This document shows positions 33,423 through 40,372 of a stretch of 64,000 bases of DNA, piece by piece; position 1 is the stretch's first letter, and the number at the start of each line of letters is the position of its first letter. Below the pieces are notes generated by a model, which did not search any database, had not been told where the DNA came from, and saw only the letters and a program-made list of their open reading frames with translations. The DNA lies in assembly GCF_000381885.1 (NCBI RefSeq), contig NZ_KB907223.1:1-64000 (forward strand), written 5' to 3'. Position numbers and translations under genes: made by a program. Source of the DNA: Actinomadura atramentaria DSM 43919 (GTDB taxonomy: Bacteria; Actinomycetota; Actinomycetes; Streptosporangiales; Streptosporangiaceae).

Positions 33423-35408
33423 TCAGCCGAGTTCGTTGACGGCGCGCCAGGCCGCGTCGATCGCCGCGTCCGCGTACGCGCGGTTCTCCGAGTCGGAATT
33501 GGCGATCGTGATCCGCCCGAACTTGCGGCGGCCCTCGACGGACGGCAGCGGGCCGTCCGGCCAGAACTCCGCCCACGGGCGGCCGTACTCCAGCGCGTAG
33601 CCGTGGCCCCAGCGGTTCACGGTGATCGCCTGGATGTCGGTCGCCGGGTCGAAGCCCCCGGCGGCGAGCAGCCGGGTGAGCTGGTCGCGGATCGTCCGCT
33701 CGTAGCGTTCGAACGGGCGGCCGAACAGCTCGCGGCGGCCCGGCCCGATGCCGCCGCGCGGATTGCGGTAGCCCTCCTGCGTCGCCATCCGGATCATGTG
33801 GACGAGGATCGGCTGGTCCGGGTCCTTGGAGAACTCGTAGCCGCCCATGCTGACGGGGTAGTCGAGTTCGGCGACGCACCAGTCTCCGCTGGTGAAACGC
33901 GTGTGGTAGATCTTCAGATTCTCCCACGCGCGCCAGTTCCTGAGTTGCACCATCGCGTAGACGATCGGCAGTTTCGTGCCGTAGAACAGATTGCGCTTCT
34001 GCTCGATCGGCAGGTCCTGGACGAGGTACGGGACCATCGTGTTGTAGCAGGCCAGGACGACGCCGTTCGCGGTCACCCGGTGGACTTCGCCCGCGTGGAA
34101 GAAGTCCACGTTGACGGTCTTGGCGTTGATGAGCCCGCCTTCGTGCTGGACGCGCACGCACGGCGAGTTCAGCCGAAGCCGGACCTGGTTGCCGCTCACG
34201 TCGAGCTTGGCGTAGTCGATGTGCGCGAGCGGTTCCTGGTCCATCGAGCGGGGCGCGCCGGTGCCGGGGATCAGCTTGTCGATCAGCAGTTTGCAGATCC
34301 CGTTGTTTCCGTCCGGGAAATGGTAGATGTAGGGCTCGTCCTCGTTCCACTGGATCTGGACGGTCGGACCGCAGTACTTGTACGGGGTCTTCGTGCGGTC
34401 CACCTTCAGGCCGTCGAATCCCGGGTATTCCAGCGCCCAGGAGTCGACCGCGCCGAACGCGTCGATCCCGAAGCCCCACTCGTCGCTGGTGTAGGTCTGC
34501 AGATAGCTCAGGACCTCGGGGGGCATCCGCGCGTAGTCGCGGAGGTATTCCTTGTAGGTCAGGCCGACGAGCCGCTGTTTCTTCTGCTCGGCGGTCAGCC
34601 CCGGCATGTAGTCGCGCGGGTGGTCCTGGAGTTCGAGGAAGGCGGCCTTCGCTGCCTCCGACATCGGCGCGTTCCGCAGCGTCTCGGCGTTCTGGGTGTC
34701 GCCCTTCATCACCGCGAGGTAGTCGTGGGCGAACAGGTCGCGGGTGAAGAACTCCGAGTCGTTCAGCTTCCAGCGGTCGTTGAACTTCTGGTCGTAGAAC
34801 TGGTTGAACCGCTGGACGTCGATGCCGAGGTCGGTGAGCAGGCCCTTGGCGACCGGGCTCCATACCGAGGGCGCCTCGATCGACTGCGAACCGCCGTACC
34901 CGATGATCAGGTTCCCGTTCGGGCGGAACTCGTTGCGGCGGGCGTGGCCGCCGAAGTCGTCGTGGTTGTCGATGATGAGGACGGTCGCGTCCGGGTGCTG
35001 CCGCCGGTAGAAGTACGCGGCGCTCAGCCCGCTGATCCCCGCGCCGACCACGACCAGGTCGTAGTGCTCGCCGGTCGGCCGGACGGAGCGGTCGGCCGTC
35101 CAGAAGATCCCGTCGCGCAGTTCGTGGGGGATGCGCATCGCGGGATTCGTGCTGCCGCGCAGCGCCGTCATCGCGGGCGGGTACGCGGGATTCCCCTGAC
35201 CCGCGTAGTTCCAGCCGTTCGGCGGATTGACGACCTTGTCGTGGATGCCGCCGAACGAGCCCGCCGAGCAGCCCGCCACCGCGCCGCCCGCGACCGCCGC
35301 CCCGACCGCCACCGCCATTCCGTCGAGGAAGTCGCGGCGGCTGATCGCCCGGTCCATGCCGAGTTCCCGGTCGGAATGGACCGGCTCGTAGGTTTCGTCC
35401 TCTGCCAT
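33423..35408 (-). CDS. Exported FAD-dependent oxidoreductase, spermidine-dehydrogenase-like
   Basis: 661 aa from ATG 35408 (GGGGACGGGA upstream). The N-terminus has a twin-arginine motif (AISRRDFLDG, R24-R25) and then VAGC (C47), so it may be a Tat-dependent lipoprotein. FAD-binding motif VVVGAGISGLSAAYF (G112, G114, G117). The layout (RIPHELRDGIFWTADRSVRP before the Rossmann motif; the C-terminal HGYALEYGRPWAEFWPDG) resembles SpdH-type spermidine dehydrogenases of Pseudomonas, which oxidise spermidine. Substrate assignment by resemblance only. Confidence 0.75.
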   Translation of the reverse strand: MAEDETYEPVHSDRELGMDRAISRRDFLDGMAVAVGAAVAGGAVAGCSAGSFGGIHDKVVNPPNGWNYAGQGNPAYPPAMTALRGSTNPAMRIPHELRDGIFWTADRSVRPTGEHYDLVVVGAGISGLSAAYFYRRQHPDATVLIIDNHDDFGGHARRNEFRPNGNLIIGYGGSQSIEAPSVWSPVAKGLLTDLGIDVQRFNQFYDQKFNDRWKLNDSEFFTRDLFAHDYLAVMKGDTQNAETLRNAPMSEAAKAAFLELQDHPRDYMPGLTAEQKKQRLVGLTYKEYLRDYARMPPEVLSYLQTYTSDEWGFGIDAFGAVDSWALEYPGFDGLKVDRTKTPYKYCGPTVQIQWNEDEPYIYHFPDGNNGICKLLIDKLIPGTGAPRSMDQEPLAHIDYAKLDVSGNQVRLRLNSPCVRVQHEGGLINAKTVNVDFFHAGEVHRVTANGVVLACYNTMVPYLVQDLPIEQKRNLFYGTKLPIVYAMVQLRNWRAWENLKIYHTRFTSGDWCVAELDYPVSMGGYEFSKDPDQPILVHMIRMATQEGYRNPRGGIGPGRRELFGRPFERYERTIRDQLTRLLAAGGFDPATDIQAITVNRWGHGYALEYGRPWAEFWPDGPLPSVEGRRKFGRITIANSDSENRAYADAAIDAAWRAVNELG

Positions 35409-35542
35409 TCCCGTCCCCCCGTCGAACGTTCCCACCGAAGATCAACGGTGGGCGGGGCGGCCACAACGAGGCGCGCTGCACCGGGATGAGGTATTTGGAA
35501 AAGCGAACGGTTTCTATGCTGTGGGAACGGCCCGTCCCGGCC

Positions 35543-36445
35543 TCATGGGGCCGGGGCCGCGAGTTCGGCGGCGGTGGGCGGGTCCGCGCCGGGGCGCGCG
35601 CAGGTCAGCGCAGCCGCCCTCGTCGCGCGGGAGAGGGGCGCGGCGAGCGCGGCCTCGTCGGCGCGGGCGAGGTCGGCGCGGCGCGCGGGGTCGAGCAGGC
35701 CGGCGGCGCGGAGGCCGGACAGCAGGCCCGCCATGAACGCGTCGCCCGCGCCCACGGTGTCGGCGACCTCGACGGGCGGGGCCGGGCACGCGGTCGCGCC
35801 CGCGCCCGTGACCGCGACGCAGCCGCGCGGCCCCCGCGTCACGACGACGAGCGCCGGGCCGAGGCCGCGCCAGCGCCGCGCGACCGCCAGCGCGTCCTCG
35901 CCCGGGTAGAGCCACGCGACGTCCTCGTCGCTCGCCTTGACGACGGCGCTCAGCGCGACCTGCCGCTCGACCCGCGCCCGCTCCGCGTCCCGCGCGCCGA
36001 GCAGCGGCGGCCGGACGTTCGGGTCGTACGTCGCGGTCGGCGCGGCCGCCATCGCCGCCTCCACGCGGTCCGCCGCCAGCGCCGCCGCCAGCGACCCGGT
36101 GTGCAGGACGGCCGTGTCCGGCGGCGGCCGCAGCGCGGGCGGCTCCCACGCGAACGCGAAGTCGTACGACGGGACGCCCGCGCCGTCCACCGACACGACC
36201 GCCAGCGGCGTGAACGGCGCGCGCCACACGTCCGCCACCACGCCGGACGCGGCCAGCCGCGCCTCGACCAGCCGGCCGAACGCGTCGTCCCCGAGCCCGG
36301 TGACGAGCGTGACCGGCTCCCCGAGCCGCCCGAGCCCGACCGCGACGTTCGCCGGGCCGCCGCCGGGCTCGGCCCGGAACCGCCGCCCGCCCGGCTCCCC
36401 GACCAGGTCGACCAGCGCTTCGCCGAGCACCGTGATCCGCGCCAT
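35543..36445 (-). CDS. PfkB-family sugar kinase (probable fructokinase)
   Basis: 300 aa from ATG 36445 (GAGGGAG at the right spacing; GTG 36451 is an alternative). Both PfkB signatures are present: the N-terminal sugar-site loop GGGPANVAVGLGRLG and the C-terminal DTVGAGDAFMAGLL with the catalytic base. It would phosphorylate a ketose such as fructose. It follows manA by 27 bp on the same strand, and mannose-6-phosphate isomerase interconverts Man-6-P and Fru-6-P, so the two form a mannose/fructose entry operon under the divergent LacI regulator. Confidence 0.88.
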   Translation of the reverse strand: MARITVLGEALVDLVGEPGGRRFRAEPGGGPANVAVGLGRLGEPVTLVTGLGDDAFGRLVEARLAASGVVADVWRAPFTPLAVVSVDGAGVPSYDFAFAWEPPALRPPPDTAVLHTGSLAAALAADRVEAAMAAAPTATYDPNVRPPLLGARDAERARVERQVALSAVVKASDEDVAWLYPGEDALAVARRWRGLGPALVVVTRGPRGCVAVTGAGATACPAPPVEVADTVGAGDAFMAGLLSGLRAAGLLDPARRADLARADEAALAAPLSRATRAAALTCARPGADPPTAAELAAPAP

Positions 36446-36472
36446 CCGCACTCCCTCAGCAGCCGTCGGTGG

Positions 36473-37492
36473 TCAGATTGTCGCCGCCGGTGGCAGGCAG
36501 CGCAGGATCTCGACGTCCCCGCGCACCGTCGCCGGCCCCGCCCCGTACGGGACGACGCAGGTCTGGCCCGCGCGCAGCGGCGTCGTCCGGGCGGCGCGCA
36601 GCTCGCCCGCCCCGCGCAGCACGACGAGCACCGCGAACGAGGGGTCGAGGTCGGCGCCGTCCCCGACCAGCTCGGCGCGGAAGAACGGGTCGGCGGCCTC
36701 GGGCCACACCCGGCGGACGCCGGGCCGCGACTCGGGCAGCCCGGCGGGGCGGCGGACGAGCGCGGCGACGTCCGCCGCCGAGCGGGCGCGGCCGTCCACG
36801 CAGCGCACCGCCGTGTCCCAGCCGAGGCGCAGGTCGGCGTCCGCGCCGTCCGGGGCGAACCCCGCCCACTCGATCAGGACGCTGAAGTCGGTCGGCTCCT
36901 GGACCTCGACGACGAAGACGCCCGCGCCGATCGCGTGCGGGAGCCCGGCGGGGACCAGGACGGCGTCGCCGGGGCGGACGGCCACCGGGTTCAGGGCGGC
37001 GAGCATGGCCGCGCCGTCCTGGGCGTCGATCCAGCCGCGCAGGCGGTCCGCGCCGACGTCCTCGCGGAAGCCGAGGTGGACCTCGCCCGTGCCGCCCGCG
37101 CCGCCCGGGACGTCCAGGACCAGCCACGCCTCGGTCTTGCCGAACGGGCTGCCGAGGTGCGACCGCGCGAACTCGCGGGTCGGGTGGACGTGGACCGGGA
37201 GCCGCTGCGCGGCGTCCAGGAGCTTGACCAGCAGCGCGGGCGAGTCGCCGTGCGCCCGCACGTGGGCGGGGCCGAGCCAGCCGGCCGGGTCGGCGGCGAC
37301 GGCGGCGCGCAGCGGGCGGCCGTCCGGCAGGACGGTCGGGCCGGCGGTGCCGCCGAACCGGCCGGTGGCCGAGCCGACCCAGTCCTCGGGGCGGTGGTCG
37401 TCGGGCGGGGGAGCGCCGCGGAAGCGGCCGATCCCCGCGCCGCCCCGGTAGAAGTGCCGGGGCTGGTTGGCGGGCAGCAGCAGGGGGTGCAT
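36473..37492 (-). CDS. manA: Mannose-6-phosphate isomerase, class I
   Basis: 339 aa from ATG 37492. Zinc-dependent cupin of the type I PMI family: metal-ligand segment LPVHVHPTREF, the signature GSPFGKTEAWLVLD and the second cupin motif VPAGLPHAIGAG. It converts mannose-6-phosphate to fructose-6-phosphate. The gene is divergent from a LacI regulator; a GACA(T)CGTTGTC operator lies 24-35 bp upstream of the start. An upstream TTG start (37501) is possible. It heads a two-gene operon with pfkB. Confidence 0.92.
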   Translation of the reverse strand: MHPLLLPANQPRHFYRGGAGIGRFRGAPPPDDHRPEDWVGSATGRFGGTAGPTVLPDGRPLRAAVAADPAGWLGPAHVRAHGDSPALLVKLLDAAQRLPVHVHPTREFARSHLGSPFGKTEAWLVLDVPGGAGGTGEVHLGFREDVGADRLRGWIDAQDGAAMLAALNPVAVRPGDAVLVPAGLPHAIGAGVFVVEVQEPTDFSVLIEWAGFAPDGADADLRLGWDTAVRCVDGRARSAADVAALVRRPAGLPESRPGVRRVWPEAADPFFRAELVGDGADLDPSFAVLVVLRGAGELRAARTTPLRAGQTCVVPYGAGPATVRGDVEILRCLPPAATI

Positions 37493-37515
37493 GGTGGCCA
37501 ATGTCGCCCACGGAA

Positions 37516-37527
37516 GACATCGTTGTC
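37516..37527. promoter_or_regulatory. LacI-type operator in the manA/lacI spacer
   Basis: GACATCGTTGTC: 11 of 12 bases identical to the perfect palindrome GACAACGTTGTC at the start of the secreted DUF4185-like gene. It is placed between divergent manA and lacI and extends to a CGTTG-T-CAACG palindrome (37521-37531). Confidence 0.75.
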
Positions 37528-37583
37528 AACGGCGTCCCCGGGCGGTCGGATACGGTTGGACGGGGTTCGGCGGAAAGGCTGCG

Positions 37584-38591
37584 GTGGACGGGCAGGACAG
37601 ACGGCGCAGGCCGACGATCTCGGACGTGGCGGCCGCCGCCGGGGTCAGCGTGAAGACGGTGTCCCGCGTCATCAACGGCGAACCGGGCGTCCGCCCCGCG
37701 CTGGCCGAACGCGTCCTCGCCGCCGTCGCCGAGCTGGGGTTCCGCCGCAACGCGCTGGCCAGCGGGCTGCGCTCCGGCCGCGCGTCCGCCACGATCGGCC
37801 TGATCATCGAGGACCTGGCGAACCCGTTCTACTCCACGATCGCCGCGGCGGTCGCGAAGGTCGCGCGCGGGCACGACACCCACCTGATCACCGTCAGCTC
37901 CGAGGAGGACCCCGCGCTGGAGCGGCGCCAGTTCGCGGAGCTGTGCCAGCGGCGCGTGGACGGGCTGATCATCGTCCCGGCCGGGTCCGACCACGCCTAC
38001 ACGCGGTCCGAGGCCGAGCTGGGCCTGAAGATGGTGTTCCTGGACCGGCCGCCCTCGGGAATCCTGGCCGACAGCGTCGTGGTCGACAACGCGGCGGGCG
38101 CGGCGGCGGGCGTCGCGGACCTGCTCGCCGCCGGGCACCGCCGGATCGGCGTGATCACCGACTCGCCGTCCGTCTACACCGCGCGCGAGCGGCTGGCGGG
38201 CGTCCGCACGGCGCTCGCGGGCGCGGGCGTCCCCTACGACGACGCGCTGGTCAGGACGGACGTCGCGGACCCCGGGCGGGCCGCGCGCGCCGTCGCCGCC
38301 ATGCTCGACGGCGCGGACCCGCCGACCGCGTTCTTCACCGGGAACAACCGGATCACGGTCGGCGCGATCCAGGAGCTGTGCCGCCGGGGCCACGACGCCG
38401 CGCTGACCGGGTTCGACGACTTCGAGCTGTCGGCGCTCATGCCGCGTCCGCTGACCGTCGTCGGCTACGACGTGCGGGAACTCGGCCGCGCCGCCGCCGC
38501 GCGGCTGTTCGCGCGGATCGGTGGGGACGCGTCCTGGCCTTCGGAGACCGTCGTCCCGACGCGCCTCGAACGGCGCGGGATCGGGAGCTAG
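37584..38591 (+). CDS. LacI family transcriptional regulator
   Basis: 335 aa from GTG 37584 (GGAAAGG at 37572-37578). DNA-binding headpiece TISDVAAAAGVSVKTVSRVI followed by a periplasmic-binding-protein-like effector domain (IGLIIEDLANPFYSTIAAAV; VDGLIIVPAGSDH; ALTGFDDFELSALMPRPLTV). It is divergent from manA-pfkB and convergent with the secreted DUF4185-like gene. Both of those promoters carry the same 12-bp palindrome, so this protein probably represses both units and itself. Confidence 0.9.
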   Translation: MDGQDRRRRPTISDVAAAAGVSVKTVSRVINGEPGVRPALAERVLAAVAELGFRRNALASGLRSGRASATIGLIIEDLANPFYSTIAAAVAKVARGHDTHLITVSSEEDPALERRQFAELCQRRVDGLIIVPAGSDHAYTRSEAELGLKMVFLDRPPSGILADSVVVDNAAGAAAGVADLLAAGHRRIGVITDSPSVYTARERLAGVRTALAGAGVPYDDALVRTDVADPGRAARAVAAMLDGADPPTAFFTGNNRITVGAIQELCRRGHDAALTGFDDFELSALMPRPLTVVGYDVRELGRAAAARLFARIGGDASWPSETVVPTRLERRGIGS

Positions 38592-39694
38592 CGGGCGAAG
38601 CGCAGGACGAGGAAGCGCGCCCGGTTGTTGTCGGCGTCGGCGTACAGATCGTCCAGCTTCTCGCTGTTGACGTTGTAGGAGATCACCAGCTCGCCGGGGC
38701 GGCTCAACTCCGGATGCGCGGCGACGTTGTACGGCGCGTAGATGGTGCCGCGTCCCTCGGGGGCCGTGTAGACGGCCGTGCGGCCGGTGAAGGGGCCGGT
38801 CGGCGTGGAGGCGGTCGCCGCGTACACGTCGTGGCCGAGGTAGGCGTCCGTCGTTGTCAGGACGTACCGACCGCCGACCCGCGTGACGCTGTAGGACGCG
38901 CCGACGTTGTCAGCGATCCGCGCGGACGCCTTCGGATCGCGTGACCAGCCCGAACCGGTGTAGAACTCCCACGACCGCTCAGCTAGGTGCCCGTTGTGGG
39001 CGCGCGCGAGGTGCATATGGCCCGCCTCCGAGCCGTACACGTAGACGTACCCGCCCGCGCGCAGCAGCTCGACGCCCCACATCACGCCGCCGTCGCCGTA
39101 CGTCCGCCGCACCCGGCCGGGGCGCAGGCCGCGGCCGAACGTGACCAGGCCGTTGCGCACCCAGCGGAAGTTCCACGGCGGCGCGGCGTCGGCGGGAGCG
39201 ATCGTGTACGCGAACACGCGCAGCCTGCCGCCGTCCACGATGCCGTCGCCGGGCCAGTACCAGCGGGGGTTGGTGCCGGACGGGTTCCAGGGCGGCGCGG
39301 TCGGCGTCGCGCCGAGAAGCGAGCGCGGGGCGGCGGGCGTCCCGCGCGCGGCGGTCGTGCCCGGCCGCCCGTCCGGGCCGGTGACGACCATGCTGTTGTG
39401 CAGGAAGGGGGCGTCGCGCGGCAGGCCCCCGTCCGCGTCGACGGGGCCGAGGAAGGTGTCGCCGAACAGCCAGGCGACGCGCCCGTCCGGCAGCGGCACC
39501 GAGTACGTGCCGTCGCCCGCCGCCCAGCCGCGCCGGTCGGCCCGGCCGCCGCCCGCGTCGCCGAACCGGTGCCACGCGCCGGTCAGCCCCGCGTCCGGGC
39601 GGACGCCCACGACGACGGGCGGCTTCGCGGGCGCGGGCACGAGGAGCAGCAACGCCAGGGCGGGATGTGCCGACAACGTTGTCATCGGGCGCAT
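38588..39694 (-). CDS. Secreted DUF4185/DUF5005-like five-bladed-propeller protein
   Basis: 368 aa from ATG 39694, or 365 from ATG 39685; no ribosome-binding site is visible for either. N-terminal Sec signal peptide (MTTLSAHPALALLLLVPAP). The body has the repeated beta-strand pattern of glycoside-hydrolase-like propeller proteins (AWHRFGDAGGG; RVAWLFGDTFLGPVDADGG; FLHNSMVV; YVYVYGSEAGHMHLARA; VISYNVNSEKLDDLYAD), as in DUF4185/DUF5005 proteins. It probably acts on an extracellular glycan. The LacI-type palindrome GACAACGTTGTC overlaps its first codons. Its 3' end meets the lacI gene. Confidence 0.78.
   Translation of the reverse strand: MRPMTTLSAHPALALLLLVPAPAKPPVVVGVRPDAGLTGAWHRFGDAGGGRADRRGWAAGDGTYSVPLPDGRVAWLFGDTFLGPVDADGGLPRDAPFLHNSMVVTGPDGRPGTTAARGTPAAPRSLLGATPTAPPWNPSGTNPRWYWPGDGIVDGGRLRVFAYTIAPADAAPPWNFRWVRNGLVTFGRGLRPGRVRRTYGDGGVMWGVELLRAGGYVYVYGSEAGHMHLARAHNGHLAERSWEFYTGSGWSRDPKASARIADNVGASYSVTRVGGRYVLTTTDAYLGHDVYAATASTPTGPFTGRTAVYTAPEGRGTIYAPYNVAAHPELSRPGELVISYNVNSEKLDDLYADADNNRARFLVLRFAR
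39672..39683. promoter_or_regulatory. LacI-type operator overlapping the start of the secreted propeller gene
   Basis: GACAACGTTGTC, a perfect 12-bp palindrome reaching the ATG at 39685 and inside the coding region if translation starts at 39694. It matches the manA/lacI spacer site in 11 of 12 positions. Confidence 0.75.
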
Positions 39695-40372
39695 TAGATC
39701 AAGCAACGGCGACGTGATCAAGGACTTCGGGGCTCGCCGACTACCTCCGCGACCCACGTCCCCGAACGGGGAACGCGTGCGGACCCCCTTCCGGGCGGCG
39801 GCGCGGTCGCGTTTCCGGACGCTCGGCGGCCCGCCGATTCCACGCGGAATTGAAGATTGATCTTGTGTGCTTGTGAAATGCATTCCGGTTCGATGGTTAC
39901 TTCTGTAATAGTTGGGCGATGGGCGGGATTTCCCGGGGTCTGATGACCGGCGGGTCGCGGCCTCGGGGGAACGTGGCTGGTAGCGGGGTCGACGGGCCGG
40001 GAGAGCCGTGGTCGACTCGGCCGTCAGGACCGCCGAACGCCCCGGTCGGCGGGGGTTCGTTCACTGGCTCCTTGACCTGAGTCACGGCTTCCGGGGGAAT
40101 GGGAAAGGGAATTCGATCCGTTTTTCATGATCGACTCCGTGCCGCGTCGCCCGGCGGCCGGTTGACGTCCGGGCGCGTCCGGATGCGGTCACGCGGACGG
40201 CTCCTTGGCGGCGGCGAAGATGTGCTTCTATCAACCTCGCCAAGCCCGGAGGCGGGGGCCTCGGGTTTTCTTCGATGGGGGTCTTTTCCGTGATCGGAAG
40301 TTCTCTTCGGCATGCCCGGAAACGGGTCGCCGCACCGCGCACCGCGCCCGTTCCGTCCACGGAGGTGGCCCC
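39695..40372. other. 678-bp non-coding spacer before the giant-protein operon
   Basis: The largest gene-free stretch in the window. It includes an AT-rich patch (39846-39925), unusual here, and a candidate promoter TTGGCG-N18-TATCAA (40205-40234) followed by a hairpin with a T-run. Short reading frames in it lack conserved features or ribosome-binding sites. It probably holds the promoters of the divergent propeller gene and the large operon. Confidence 0.6.
40245..40269 (+). terminator. Leader hairpin with T-run upstream of the giant-protein operon
   Basis: CCC-G-GAGGC / GGGG loop / GCCTC-GGG followed by TTTTC: an 8-bp stem with one bulged base, 104 nt before the operon's first start codon and in the same orientation. 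It is preceded by a promoter-like TTGGCG-N18-TATCAA. It could be an attenuator or a 5'-stabilising stem. Confidence 0.5.

Noticed and set aside
39897..40085. 62-codon minus-strand frame in the large spacer
   Set aside because: No ribosome-binding site, no recognisable domain, and Pro/Gly-rich composition expected by chance.
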